Origin: Cardinalis cardinalis
Lineage: Eukaryota > Chordata > Aves > Passeriformes > Cardinalidae
Length of the DNA stretch: 64,000 nt
NCBI GenBank assembly: GCA_014549065.1
Contig: JACDOX010000044.1
Coordinates: 1,984,001 to 2,048,000 of the forward strand
Direction: 5' to 3'
The notes under the pieces were generated by a model. The model worked only from the letters and a program-made list of their open reading frames with translations. It had not been told where the DNA came from and ran no database searches. Shown here in pieces: positions 1 through 13,179 of the stretch. The first letter of the stretch is position 1. Each line of letters opens with the position of its first letter. The position numbers and the translations under genes were made by a program.

Positions 1-3000
1 GTTTTCTTTTATGGTATAGGAAGGCTTGTGGCAGTTATGAACAACATTCAGTTTTGTTTGCTCAGGATTTTTTCCTTATTTTCCCCTATCTTTGTTATCT
101 TACAACATAATCTTCTCCCTACCTGCCCTGGCTGCTTTTACACACCCTCATTGTTTACAAAATGAATAATTAATGGCTGATAACCTGCAGCCAAATCCCT
201 CCCACCCTATTTCTCCTGTTTGGTCTATGCCATTTTCTAGTTTATTCCAGCAGCTTGGTTTACAGAACTTGGTATCACTTACATGTTTGAAGAAGAGAAA
301 TGGGATCAAATAAAAGTGTAACAAGGTGAGAGGTCATGTTAACCTGAGCTACAGTACTTACCTACTTGTAGGTCATTTTTGTAGCATTTTCTATACAGCA
401 AAATGAAATAGATCTAGTCTTATTTTGTGAAGTAAATTAAAAATTCCCAGCCCTTCTAGAGCGGCAAGAAAATCACTGCAAACACCTTGCCCACTTTCTG
501 AAGCACTTCTCCCATTTTCCAGNACCAGCCTACATCACCCCTGTCCCTCAGTGCATCTTCCCAGCACCCACAAATGCCACTTGAGTNCTCCAGCTCTCCT
601 GGCTCAGCAAAACACTCACATCCTCTCATCACTCGTTTTATCATATTTTGTCAGTCAGTGCACAAGCCTCAAACGTGATCTTTGCCCCAGGCAGTGAGGC
701 ACAGCTCCCCAGGTCCATGGAGCAGAGCCATCTCATGGGCACACGCAGCCCTCCATGCGGGGATGGGCTTCCGCTTCCCTGCACAGCCACAAAGGCTGGG
801 TCAGGGGATGCTCCCTTTGGCTTTCCTGGGATGGCNTTGACTTCTGAAGACTCATTTTTAATTTGATTTTCCAGCTCAGCATCTCAACTGAGACCTGACT
901 GTCTTCTTGCTTGCATTGCTCTAGCTCCAAGCAGCATTTTGCTGGAGTCACATGCGGGCATCACGGTGCATGTGCTTGGCCCACCCAGATGTGCCCTCAA
1001 CACCTGCACAAGGAAGCTGAAGCTGTCCAAATTGCTGGTGAACAATAAACTAAAANAAATAATAATAAAAAAAGAAGTTCATGTGATCTGGACTAGGCAT
1101 GCCATGAAACTCAAATATTGGGCATCTGCTTTTCCTTGTCAAGCTGAAGTTGCATGTACTTCTTTTNCCATCAGAGGCAGCCAAACTTTGTAACCAGGAG
1201 CACCCAGATACCTGTGCTAGCAAAGAGTGCACACCAGCCTAGTTTAAACCTGCTGAAGGGCGCTTTTGTTACAGAGCAGTGCTGATAAGCTTCATATTTT
1301 TCACAAAAAATACCCATTCAGCTGTGAGTTTATGAACCAGAAGATAAAAGCAAGTGTCACTGGTTTTGTTGGTGGGTCAAAAAGTTAAGACAACACATCT
1401 TTACAGTTCTCCCAATGATACCTTTCCTGCAAACAACTGCAAAGCCTGTTAAAATTGTTAACATGTATATAATAANATGCATCACTTACTGTAAACTTGC
1501 TGACAAAAAGAGCATGATGAGGAAATGAATTAAATGCAAAAAGCAAAGCTAAGAATTAATCAAATGCTCATAAATTATAAATCTGGCAATTTAGAGTTTA
1601 CAGTTTTTCGTGGGAAAGCCAAATTAATGCCTGTTAACAAATACAATGAAAGACTCTTGATTCCAATTAATTTGGGGCCTGATCATCTGTGATGGCCTTA
1701 GCAGAGGGAAGAATCAGATTTCTGGGCATCAGCAGCACTTTTATCAACACAATGAGTTGGTGCTAAATCCTCTGCCTTTTGAGAGATGGAAAAAAGTTAA
1801 GCTGGCTGGAAGGTCATTGCTTTGATACTTTANTTTTTTCCAGCATCCACTCACTGGAAAATCAGAAAGGGACATGGTTTTCAAGCTGCCACCTTCAGAT
1901 TTCTGAAATGAAATCTATTTTACAGGATGCCTGTGCAATGAAAGAAGTGAGTTTCTGACAGCAGGTGCCTGCAAAGTCCCAGGCTCTGGGCANATCATGC
2001 TGGGTCCAGACACTGCCACTGCTTCAAACTACTGTTTTCTCAGGCTCCCTCAAGATAATCCAAGAACCCCAGACTATCCTAGGGGATTTCAGGGACTTTG
2101 ACTCCCCCAGGTTAATGATGATCCTGGCANTAGAGGCATCCCCCAGAACCATTCACACTGGAAGGTCTGAGTCTCTGTTTCTCACAGCTGAGTTCTGAAG
2201 GGCAGAAGACCTTCAAGCCTCAGACAGAAAGACAATCTACCTATATCTCAAGGAATGGTACTTGAACCTGAGGGGTTTTCTGCAGAACACTTTGCAAAAC
2301 ACACTACAAAGCAACATTTTTTCTCCCCACCAAGTTATTTAACTAGAAAATTCTGAAAAGTTCACTTGTTTAAAATTACATATTACACAGAGGGGCACTT
2401 GAAGAGGTTATCAGGGCAGGATGGTAGAAGATAACAAAGTAGTCAGTGGGACAAGAACAATTGGCACTATGTTGAGGTTATCACCAGGCAAAATACCATT
2501 GCTGGTGTCTCATTAGGAGGGAATATCAACTCCTGATAATTTCTGCTTTCAGAAACCAGCATGCAGTGGTAGGATGTTCAGCTACGAGCCAGGAGACGTT
2601 GGCTTATTCCTGACAGTACCACAGAGCTTATAAAAGCAGCTCTGAATCAGCTCTTCCACATCTAAAGCAGAAATGCTAATTCCAAACATAGCTCAGCAGG
2701 ATACTTAGGCATTCTCCATCNAAACACATCACAGGACTTGTAGTTTAAGCATGACAAGTGCTATGAAATACAAATACAAGCAAAGTTTAAAGCAATTTGG
2801 TGGGACTATTGAGAGGGAAAGAGCAGGAAGAAAGTAGAAATCTTCCTGCAGTCACAGGTAAATTAAAGGGGCCAATAAGAGATGACCTAGGCATACAGCA
2901 GATGAAGAGAGTCTGAACATTTTTGTATGGTAGGTATCAAGAGACACAAAAACTTAGGATGAGATGTGAGGACATAACAGATAGCTGGAATGAGGTAACT

Positions 3001-6000
3001 ATGAAACGGCTACATGAAGTGAAGGGCAGGGAAGGAAGCCTTTAGAAGGATTTCAGAGTAAGCAACACTATTCTAGTCTAGTCCAAGCACTACCTGTCTG
3101 GTCTAGTCCAGGTGCTCAAGAAGAGTGTGGAGAATNAGGAGAGAGATAAGCACTGGGGAAAAAGAAAGGAGTTATTGTATCATCATGGCTATATCTTCCA
3201 TCAAAGAGTAATACACTACTTAACCTATCAAAGAACTAAAGTATTTCTGTAGGAAGATCTTGTACTAAGAAAATAAATGGCTCCCTAATCTCCAATTAAC
3301 TCCAAGAGCTAAACATTTACATTCTTAGCATTAAAAAACTAAATACCTACAAAACACCTTCTAAGAAATANAATACTCTAATCCTCAAGAGAGGCTTTTA
3401 TAAAAGGATGCTTAGACTCAGCAGTTAAATAATTTCCACTAACAAGACCAGAAACATACAAAGACATTTTGAAAAATTATATCCACCTCTGTGCTGCATG
3501 CAGGGTATGGGGCTTTTTTTTGTAGTCACACTACTGCTAAAGTATCTGAGAAATGAAAGGAACCTATCAAGGAATTCAGTAATTTTTATCTTCTCTTTCT
3601 GTGACAAAAATTATGCATGAAGGTTCAAAANGAAATTCTTCCTGTGTGTTTTACTCTAGCAATAAAATACACTTTATAGTAGCACTGAAATGCAAGAAGA
3701 CATTTTATGCTGTGCTCACATGGCTTTATGCCACCTGGCCAAGAGACATTGGTANGGCAGTCGAGCCCACACCCTGTCGTGCGTGCTCAGCTTTTATTGC
3801 CCAGTCAGAAAGCCCTGCTTGCATCATTTTGAAAGGGAACAGAGCTCACTCCAAGAAAACCCTAACCTGAACAAAATTAGAGCCAAAATGCAAAAGAACC
3901 TGAATACCAACCTACTATGGTGGAAGAATATTTANCTGTTTCATTGACTTTTGCATTTCCACACTCTATTCCCCTGTTACAAGCAGGACTACACCTTTCA
4001 AACTGCTTGACACCACATGAAGCTGCTCTTCAGTTATCAAATTTAAAGCCTTTTTTTAGGAAATACTGCATCTTTTCAGACTGGAAAGCAGCACACACAC
4101 GTGCAGCTACCTGAATTTTTAAAATGGGCCCAGGAATGGGCTGGCCTCAGCACCACATGCCAAGCTCTGCCTCTCCTCCTGCATCCCCATCTGCCAGGTG
4201 AATAGGTATTAATTCATGTAGGAGGTTTTTGGANCAGCCCTTCTGGCTGTGTAGGAGAGGGCAGACACCTTCTACAAACACCATTGGTTTGGGGCGCTCT
4301 GGTAGGAGTTTCACACAGAGCTGGAGAGCAGCCCTCTCAGTGGGCAGCTCCTTTGACAGAAGATATTGCTGTGCNGGCCATTTAACAGTTGGGTCTGCTA
4401 CAGAAATGGGAATTAAATACATTTNTAAAGGAAGGAGGATTTTTCCTATTCTGCTTCCTTCAGTTTTTTACAACGGGGATCTGTTCCACATGACCTGAAC
4501 GACAGACATGCTCCTGGAAATAACTACTCTGATACTTCTGTAAGTACCTCATCATGTGTTTTATGATGTGGAAAATCACCCACTTCTCAAAGCCTAAATG
4601 GAAAATATTAGCTTTTACAAGGTTCTGTCAAAACACACCTTGAGTTGGCTTTTGTGCAGTGTGGAAGAGAACCTTGAGGCACTGATCCCGTGGGTTTCAC
4701 CTGCTCTAACTGCCTCGGGATACATTAATGCATAGAGTGCATAAATGACTACCAGACATTCAAAGCCAGGGCTTACCACCCTTATCTGACTGATCACAGG
4801 CTCCTAAATGAGACACCCATAGACCTGCAGCTGTGTTTGTGTGAGAAGGGCTCTCCAGACCCTAAAGANGTCCATTTGAAACCACCAAAGCTGGAATTAT
4901 ACAGCAAATCATCAAGTGCCAACACAGAACCTGCTAAGATTCTTTTAATACTGTTTTATAACATCAACAAGGGCTTTTGCTTCATGCATGGGATCCTTGT
5001 TTGAATTGCATTACACAGCCTGTTCTAGTTTGGTTTATGGGCACATCCTGTGCACTCTTGCACAGTTGAGCAATCCCATCCAATTCTAAAGGTTTATTTA
5101 TGAGCATAAAGATGACTTACAGTAATAAAGAGCTACACCCTTGTCGTTCCAGCACTCACCTGCTTGCTGAGGATCTTATCATAATACAAACAATGAAAAA
5201 AATACACTCAGATTCNGCTTTGAGCCATGCCTGAGCAAAGCAGAGAAGGATAAACAAGGAGCCTCCCACAGCTTCCAATTCTTGTAGTGGTTTGAGGAGA
5301 GAGAAGAAAATTTGAACTACAGTTCTTAGACAGATGAAATATTCTTGTTCCACAGTGGATTCAAGATTCACACTCCTGCCATTTTTTCTTTCATAGAAAT
5401 TAAACACCTGCTTTCAAATGCCATATTTGTGGGTTTTGTTTGGGTTTTTTGCTGGTTTTTTTTGGTGGGCCTTTTGTTTGCTTTGGCTGTTGCTGGTTGG
5501 ACTTTTTCACACTACGAGTATTTCTTTCTACCATTATATCAAAATTAAACTTTTATGCAAAACCAAATAACTTTATCAACATAAAATCCAACTGCTTTGG
5601 AATATAATTGCAAATTTAAATGGATTCTAGGGATGCAGGAACTGGGTTGTCTATTTCCAGCAGTGATAAGCCTCCACGTTTCTATCCCACTTTTTTTCTT
5701 TTTCCTACAGAAAGTACACCCAGCCTGTGAAGATTCTCACCCTGTTTGCTTCTTGTCCCTCTGGGATGGAGGCCCTGCTGCAGCAGAGGACAGATGAACA
5801 TCCTGGGGATAGAGCCAGCTCAGAAGGAAATTGATCTTTCCCTGCCAGTCACTTACTACTGGGATTCTCCCTACACAGAGGCCATTCAGGGAGAGGCTCC
5901 TGCCAGTATAAATCTAACTGGGCTGTGTAAACAGAGAAGGACTAGAGACTGTGAGCTCCAGAGAGAGATTGCTTCCTTGCAACAAACTAAGCTAATAAAT

Positions 6001-6324
6001 AAGTTTTTAAAAGACCAAGATGTCTAACATTGAGAGCTTTAAAGAAGGAGCAGATTTTTGCAAAAATTATGGGTGATGTTCTGGAAAAGAGAAAGTCACT
6101 TTGCATCAGCCAAATGCATCCTTTATTTATACTGGAATAAAATTATNTTAAGGAAAGAAGGAAGAGAGCAAAGGCCTTGCCTATAGGTCCACAGCTTACC
6201 CCTACCAGTGCAAGAGGCTACACTGTANTGCCAGAGTGGGAGACACTGGGGACATCTGTGCCCCAACATGTGCCACCTGCCAATGTCCCCTAAGTGATGT
6301 TAGCTGACAGCAGAGAGCTGCTGG
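1..6324. other. AT-rich gene-poor DNA, distal 3' flank of ATOH1
   Basis: No open reading frame here looks coding: all are short, lack recognisable domains and have no splice-site structure I can defend. Base composition is AT-rich with short homopolymer runs. The stretch at about 5800-6020 (ending near an AATAAA) has a transcript-end look but I could not assign it to a repeat family. A weak MIR-like segment is listed separately. Confidence 0.6.
2555..2640 (+). repeat. Possible MIR-like SINE remnant
   Basis: The order of short blocks (GTAGGATGTTCAGCTACGAG, then CAGGAGACGTTGGCTTATTC, then TGACAGTACCACAGAGCT) follows the layout of the tRNA-derived and core part of amniote MIR SINEs, where a gained-site block precedes 'caggagacctgggttc'. 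Similarity is by memory only and the element would be old and degraded, so this is a weak call. Confidence 0.25.
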
Positions 6325-6790
6325 TTCATGCCAGTTCCGGGCCTTTCATCACAAGAAAGAATTTCAGGTGCTGGAGAGTGTCCAGAGAAGGGCTACAGAG
6401 CTGGGGCAGGGCCTGAGTTAAGTCATGGGAGGGAGCTGGGGGTGGTTAGCCTGGAGAAAAGGAGAAAGGGGAGACCTTATAGCTCTCTGCAGAAAGGAGG
6501 TTGCAGTGAGACCAGGGTCAGTAACTAAGTTATGAGGGGAAATGACCTCAGGTTACATCAGGGGAGGTTTCGATTAGATATTAGGGAAAAAAAAATACAG
6601 AAAGAGCTGTCAAGTATAGACTGCACAGGGAAGTGGCAGAGTCACCACCCCTGGAAATGCTGAAAAAATATGTGGATATAACACTTGAGAGCATATTTTA
6701 GAGGTGAATATGGTGGTGCTGTTGGGTTGACAGCTGGACTTGGTGACCTTAGAGGTCTTCTCCAAACTTAATGATTCTATGTCTGTATGA
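6325..6790 (+). mobile_element. CR1 non-LTR retrotransposon, 5'-truncated 3' end
   Basis: The segment runs in the sense direction through the well-known 3' part of avian CR1. Recognisable blocks are the 'gggcctttcatcacaagaa' region, 'gtgctggagagtgtccagag', 'gcctggagaaaaggag', 'ggggagaccttatagctctc', 'aggggaggtttcgattagat', 'gtcaccacccctggaaatgc' and the terminal 'aacttaatgattctatg'. The last block is the CR1 3' terminus with its ATTCTATG-type octamer. No intact reverse-transcriptase reading frame remains, because only the final 460 or so bases are present, the usual 5'-truncated form. Divergence and small indels suggest an old, inactive copy. Confidence 0.88.
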
Positions 6791-7204
6791 CTTTAGATTG
6801 ATTCTCAGCACAGCTTTTGCAAAAACTACTTACATTTCCTTCTGAGCATTTTTAAAAATCTCTTTGTCATATTAAACCTCATAAACTGAAATNCAGACCA
6901 GAACAATATTGTCTGTTTTCACTTATGCCACAACAAAAAGCTGTAGACCCCAGAAGAAATCACCACAGTGCCCCCTGTGTAACAAGCCAAGTTTCTATGC
7001 TTCACGTACCACTGAAGACCTTTAGCTATGGATCATATACTATAAACACATGCTGCATTAACAGGGGTGAAAAGGTTTGCACNGTTTGATGGGGCTGGTT
7101 TTGCTATTTTTTTTTTAATAGTCTGTATTGGCAGGAAGGGACTAAACTAAGGAGAGGAGAAGAGGAGGAGAGTGGAAAAAGGAAAAAAAAAAAGACAGAA
7201 GAAG

Positions 7205-7480
7205 AGAAGGAAAAAAGGAAGCAGGAAAAGGGACTTCAAGCCGCCGCGGGCCCCTGGCAGAGCGGGGAGCCGCCCGGAGCCGCGGGTACCATGGACAGAG
7301 CCCGGCCCGCCCCGCCCGCCCCGCCGGAGCCGCCGCGGCGCTCCCGGCCCCGGGGCAGCATCCCCTGCTCCGCGCTGGGGCTGCGGGCCGGGAGCGGCTC
7401 ACACGCGGATTTATGGCACTGTCTGGCTTGGGCTGGGCTGCCCTGTGTTGACCCAGGGCATCCTTCGGAACACCTGCCTC
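7205..7480. promoter_or_regulatory. Isolated CpG island, no assigned gene
   Basis: A sharp block of GC- and CpG-dense sequence sits inside AT-rich DNA, directly after a purine-rich (GGA/GAA) stretch at 7150-7225. An ATG at 7291 lies in a good Kozak setting (TACCATGG) and opens a 98-codon frame rich in Pro and Arg, but the frame has no recognisable domain and this composition makes long frames by chance. CpG islands often mark promoters, so a noncoding transcript or distal regulatory role is possible. It lies about 12 kb 3' of ATOH1. Confidence 0.4.
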
Positions 7481-7494
7481 CCAGCGCCTGCCCG

Positions 7495-7610
7495 TGCAGT
7501 TCAGTTGCAATAAAAAAGTTCATAAAAGCGTTTATGGCCGGGTGCGTAAACCTAAAATTTCAAATTAATCAAGGCAGCAGCTCATAGGCAACTTCAAAGG
7601 CTATTTTTTT
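7495..7610. promoter_or_regulatory. Candidate conserved noncoding element
   Basis: Directly next to the CpG island, composition switches to an AT-rich, motif-dense stretch with CATAAAAGCGTTTATGGCC (a TTTATGG caudal/HOX-type site next to its near mirror) and AAATTTCAAATTAATC. High motif density next to a developmental gene suggests regulatory constraint. Conservation could not be tested here. Confidence 0.25.
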
Positions 7611-8284
7611 TTTTAAACATAAGTGTCCTTCTATGTGCAACACAAAAGCTTTGTGGCAAAATACGTTTTGGTTTAAACAAATTGCTTCCTGCAGAAGCAA
7701 TTAAAACATNAACCCTGATGGAAATATAAACCCTAATGGATTTTCCTCTCAGGTACACAGTATACTCAGCACAGGAATTGTCTGNTCTGGATTTTGTAGC
7801 CTATTACCCCTGAAGGACGGTTATCAGTAACACCTATTTTTCCNAGATAATGTCATGCAGGGAAATCTGAATTTGGATACACTGCAGAACATACAGGGAG
7901 AAGGCTGTGACTCCATGTTAAGTGCTTGAGAGAAGAGAAGAAACTCAGAAACAAGATAGAGAGCTAATAGAAAATATCCCAATTCCCTAGTTTGATCTAA
8001 AAGCCCAACTTCAGTTAAAAAAGGAATTAAATTTCAAAATAAAAACTGTTATATTCAGTTGTCATAAACCTGTGCTTNGTGTACACACTTCATACCAAGT
8101 GCATTGCTGAGGATGTTATTTCATGACACTATTTACATCCTTCATAGAGTAAAAAATTCTGAATGTATTCTGCTAGATATGAGATATGATCACATCTGTT
8201 AATCTTAAGTACAGTTTCAATAACTTATTAAATATTTTCTGAGAATCTCCCTAATTAATGATGTAGCTTCTTCTGGTTGAATGA

Positions 8285-8346
8285 ATGGTGTTTGAATATC
8301 AAGAGTACATTTTTGATGGTGTTTGAATATCAAGAATACACTGTTG
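8285..8346. repeat. Two-copy 31-bp tandem duplication
   Basis: Unit 1 (8285-8315) and unit 2 (8316-8346) both begin ATGGTGTTTGAATATCAAGA and then read GTACATTTTTG and ATACACTGTTG respectively. They are nearly identical, so this is a fairly recent local slippage or duplication. No functional claim. Confidence 0.85.
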
Positions 8347-9061
8347 ATGCTGTCAGAACTTTTGATAATGCTACTCCCTTTCTTCAGCATAGTGTGGAGT
8401 TTGTAATGCTTATAAAATGCCCTGAAAATACAACTGGTTGAGTACTGTCTTGTGGCTACATGAGAGTTTTCTCGAAACACTAAACTTTGTATGGAAAATT
8501 AAAAATAGTCTTCTAAATCTTGGTGACAGTATTGAATTGAATATCCACCAATTTTGTGGTCCTCCAAGTGCTCAGCTCTGGCTGAATATTGAGAGGGCTT
8601 CAAAATAGCTGNGCTCTTTGAAAAAGCATATCCATGCTTTGGAATGTAACATATTACTCAAGGTTCTCTGTTTCTTAAGGCAAAAGTATGTATGGTGGTT
8701 TGGTTGCACAAAAATACATATTGGGCTGGGTGACAGATGTGCCATTGCTTCTGGGGTAATAACCAGGAAACTATTCATGGTCATGGCTGCTGAAAAGCTA
8801 CCTAAACTAATGGAAAATAAGGGGTAAGGAAGGTAAACTTCAGCTTTGGATATACCTTTTTAATAATTATTTACTTGATTTCACATGCACAAATACTTGT
8901 CCACATAAATGCAAGTTGGCAGTACTCCATTGCACTTGTGTTAAAAGACAGGCTTCACCACTAAAATCTGTGGCATCACAAAAGCATCCCACAAGAGCTG
9001 TGGTCTCACTTTCAAAAACCCTAAAAATACTATTCTGCAAGCTAGAACAGCAGCTGCTGGC

Positions 9062-9250
9062 AATAACCACAGATTTACTCTCCAGACCATTTTCTGGACA
9101 TGCTCCAGCACCTCAATGTTCTTCAATTACCACTGATCTACTCTCCAGACCATTCTCTGAACATGCTCTTCTTGCAGTGAGGGGCCCAGGACCCAACACA
9201 GCACTCCAAGAGTGGCCACACAGTGCTGAGCACAGAGGGACAATGTNAAA
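9062..9250 (-). mobile_element. CR1 fragment, antisense, with internal 63-bp duplication
   Basis: On the minus strand this is the CR1 body upstream of the 3' end. The plus-strand blocks 'catgctccagcacctcaatg', 'cttgcagtgaggggcccag' and 'cccaacacagcactccaag' are the reverse complement of the CR1 region around 'gggcccctcactacaagaa'. A segment of about 40 bases containing CTCTCCAGACCATT occurs twice with a 63-base period (near 9066 and 9129), so part of it has been duplicated. No coding capacity is left. Confidence 0.7.
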
Positions 9251-9301
9251 ACAAGCATTTTCATCTGCCCACAAAGCAGATGAAGCATTGGTGTCCCTGC
9301 C

Positions 9302-9375
9302 TGGGTGAGGGGAGCTGGAGCTAGTTATCTTTAAGGTGCCCTCCCACCCAAGCCACCCTGTGANTCCATGGTTTG
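9302..9375 (+). mobile_element. CR1 3'-terminal fragment, sense
   Basis: The blocks 'gttatctttaaggtgccctc', 'ccacccaagccaccctgtga' and the following 'ntccatgg' match the last bases of a CR1 3' end, with the variant octamer (ATTCCATG). It lies in the opposite direction to the antisense CR1 piece just before it, so the two are separate insertions or a rearranged pair. Confidence 0.55.
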
Positions 9376-12300
9376 CCAGCTATTACCAGAGCAGACAGGA
9401 AGAACTGCTGCAAAGAGAGCCTGTAGCATTCAGAGGGGCAGGCCTGCAAAGCAGGCCACNACATTTGCTCTTGGCACATCTCCTCTTCACCCCTTGCTCC
9501 AGATCCATGAATTGTGTGCAATGGCCAGCACATGCAGATTTAAGCAANCCTCTCACGTTTCTTTTGACGTCTCATCAGATTTCCTGGTCTTTCCAAAGAC
9601 AAAGAGGGAAGCTGTTTCTCTCAAGCAACCTGTCCAGTTCTATGCATGAATATAGCCCCAAAAATATACACAACATGGTAATTAACTATCTCCTGGCTTT
9701 GTTGTTTCTCTCATCTTTTCCATTTGGGAAACCTCTGGTGAGCTTTCCTAGGGTCTATTCTTTAGGTTGAACTGTTTCCATCGTCCAGCTTAGATCACAT
9801 TTCACTTCAAACCACAGTGCCGAAGGTGGGAATTCTTTTCTCCAAAGAGGTGAGACATTCCTGAATGCAGAGAAGGTTTATGCTGATGGAAATCTGCCAC
9901 ACTCCTCTCCAGTACTATGTTCTAAAAGGTTAACATTAAACTGCCACTGAAAAACCCTTACCCATTCCATAATAATAAAAAATATTAATATCCCTTTTAA
10001 AAAATCAGAGTCCTGCAGTCATTTCCAGTAACNTTTGATGAGAACTTTAGGTTATTCTCTTCCAGTGAGGATATTAGAACTCATGGAAGAATTCAGCCAT
10101 TTGTTTTCAAACCTCAAAATGCATGAAGGGGAAAACAAAAAGCATAATGCAAGAATTGTCAAAGGGAGTAGTTAGAGTAAAATAGCAGAAATCAGGTGAA
10201 CTTCTAATGCTATATTTTTTGTTACATTAATTGATTTTTAGATGATTAAATATATTTATGTTGGTACTGTTTCAGAATCACAGAAACGGAATGCCCCAAT
10301 TTAGCTGGATTCTTTTTTTTCCTCTAGGCATGATTATAAAATATCAACTTTACATTATTGGGGGGGGGGGCGGAACCAGAAAAAAATTAAAACCAGCAGG
10401 GAAATTTCTCCCTCATGAAATCCATATTTCCAAAGGCTGANATGGCCCAGTCCTCCAGCAGTTGCAGAGTCTCCTAATGAAAATGTCTTGTGAGCCATTC
10501 ACAGAATATGAATTTTAGGTGACGCCAGTAACACAGCAGGTTTAATATCTACAAACTGGATATCAGGACAAACAGGAAAGGCTGGCAAGCAGAGGTTTGA
10601 TTTTGTTTGATAGAAATGAAAGAAAAAATAAATTAGAAATTTTTTTTCAGGCAATAGAAGAGCTGAAATCTTCTGACAGTGCATTTCCAATAATTTTTCA
10701 AAAAGCTGCAAAGGTAGAGTTAACATCTTGAAACTTCATGTATTTACATTTCTCAGATTTGCGGTATTGAAAATCAAGAAGATCCATCAAAATAGATCAA
10801 TTAATGACGGGGGGGGGGGAGGGGGAGGAAAGCTTTTTGAAGAAACTGAGGGGTTTTTATTTGAACAAACAAATTAAGAGTCTGCCAAAAGAAGACACCA
10901 AGCTATTTGTTCCCAATGTTTCCTGCAGACTTTGGAGAACCTAATTCAGTTTGGCCTGCTGACCCTCTGTGGAGGCCCTGATCCTGCACCACCATCTATT
11001 TCAGGAATCTGCAGGTCAGTTCCCTACATCAGCTCCACAAATACTNTCAAGGTGTGCAAGGATAATAGGTACAACTGCCAAATACACCCACAGAAAACAC
11101 TTTAGTATTCCAGTAAAAATCCAAGTTTTCCCTGTCTGCTAAGCACCCAACTGCCACAGAAACAGCTGAAAACCTCTGAATGCTCAGCAGCTTCTGAGGA
11201 CCAAAAGCCTGGCTTTGAATGCTCATCTTTCATTTATCTTATTTCTATTTTGGGGCATAATTTTTTTCTTGTTTCTGGTTTAAGAATACTTGAAACTATG
11301 ACCACAGCATCTCTAAGGTAAGTTTAGACCCACTGCTTTCTGTTGGAAGATGTTCTTCTNTTTACACTTCACAGTTATTTAGAAAAACAAAAGGGAAACC
11401 AAATATAGAAATATCAGGGATGGGGCCAGCAATCACAGGCAACAGCAGCAACCAAGTAAAGTAATCCCATTACTTTCTAAGCCCAAAATTACAACCAGCA
11501 GTGCTTCCAAGCTTTCACTCTCTTTCCCAACAGGAAAACCTAAGAAATCCAACAGCAATTCAGAGCCTTTCTTTCCCAGCTGCCATTCTCACAGAACCAG
11601 CCTTCTGCTCTTCAAGCCTTTTTAAAGAAAAAGCTTTCAGGATATTCTGCAATGCAAAGAGGCAGCCACCAAAGTGTAGAGCAGGAAAAAGGGTTAACTG
11701 AATGTCTTAATAGCAAAGTAATAGCAGTATAATTGATTTAATCCAGTAATCTTTCCACAACCAGAGATGAACCACACAAAAATTTGCTATGAGAGTACTC
11801 TTGCAAAACATTCTGGTGAGCAATGAAACATAACAATGCAATTCAGGCTGTATTCATCATATCTCCGCTACAAACACTGCAGCACTGCTAATACCAGAAA
11901 AAAAATATAAGAGATATTCTTCCTACCTAAGAGGTGACTGAGGCTGGTAGGTACTGCATGTCCTGTACATCAGACCGTGCCTTAGAGTCTCATGTACCCT
12001 GGAACACTACCTCAGAGCCATGTTCTCACCCACACCAGTGGGGAGGCTCCAGCAGGAGCAAATTAGGCAGATTCAAACTTAATGAGGTAACAATCAGGAG
12101 AACCATTTTGCTTGCAGAAGCCTGCAACCAATCACCATACCTCCCAAAATATTGCTCAGCTTTATCCTATATCAGAAAATTTCACCTCTCCCTCCCTCTT
12201 GACCCACCCTAGATAACAGGCTACAGCTGGGGTAGCACAAGCTGCTCTGCTTCCTGGGACACTGGGAAAGGATGACCCCATCAAAAACCATGGTGAAACA

Positions 12301-13179
12301 CNTCCAGAGGTGTAAACCCAGCCCCTGGCTGAACGTTCTTGGCTTGGAGGAAAGTCTTGCAACTGGAAATGCTTTTGAAGCAACTGGAATAAAGTGTGTT
12401 GTGTGAGAAGGCCGTGGCACACATCCTGCACTCAAGCCCCACCTTTGGCCCTGGGCTCCTGCTGTCCATAGCAAGTCATTTAACGAGTCTGGGCCTTGCA
12501 TCCTTCCACACAGACAGGACAATTCCCCCTAGGCCAGAGGAAATCAGGGACTGAGAACTATGAGTAGTCCCTATATGAGCCCTAGCCAAGCTCTCAGCTG
12601 TGCCATTTCTGTAGGATGGTTGTACAGTCCCACCACAGATNGACACAGCTTGTTGACAGTCCGCATTTTGGGGGACCCTCATGCAGCACTGGCCCTAAGT
12701 TCAGCATTGGTACCAGAATGAGAAAAATAAAATAATGTCATCTGTGGCTAATACAAAGCGAACACTAGTAATACTTTTGTCCACAGCACCTCAAATCCAA
12801 AGCNGACAAGTTGTATGGAAGCGCTTAGCCCCCTTTCCATTGCTTTCCAAAATGGAGTATGGAGGAGCCCANTGCCCAGTCTGACAGGGATCCCTGCTTC
12901 CCTTGCCTCCACTCTTTGCTCTGACCCTGTGCACAGCCCACTCCTGCTTCAGTGGAAATCAACAGCAAGGATTCTCCCAGCCTCTCCAGCCACAAAATGT
13001 TCAGGCAGAAGAGCTATCTTTTCTGTGTCAAAAAAACCCCAATAAATAAATGCACCACCCTCCTCCTTTTTTGAAGTAGACTTTAGAGAAGAGAGGTTGC
13101 AGGAGACATTGTCAGGCATTGCTCTTTCACTGCTGGTGAATTTTATAAATGAATAAATAAATAAAAAGACTGATCTCCT
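9376..13179. other. AT-rich intergenic DNA without a recognisable gene
   Basis: Only short chance frames are seen. There are two 11-base G runs (10360-10370 and 10809-10819). A short block near 12465-12500 (GCAAGTCATTTAACGAGTCTGG) resembles the conserved 'caagtcacttaacctctctg' core of MIR elements, but too little is left for a firm call. A 'gaataaataaataaa' run ends the stretch just before the GC-rich block begins. Confidence 0.5.

Noticed and set aside
5746..6027. 93-codon frame with a short coiled-coil-like end
   Set aside because: Ends in an AATAAATAAG stretch and looks like repeat or UTR-type sequence. No homology recognised.
7291..7587. 98-codon frame with a good Kozak start in the 7.2 kb CpG island
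   Set aside because: No domain and no conserved-looking residues; the second half reads through AT-rich candidate regulatory DNA. Kept only as a note on the CpG island.
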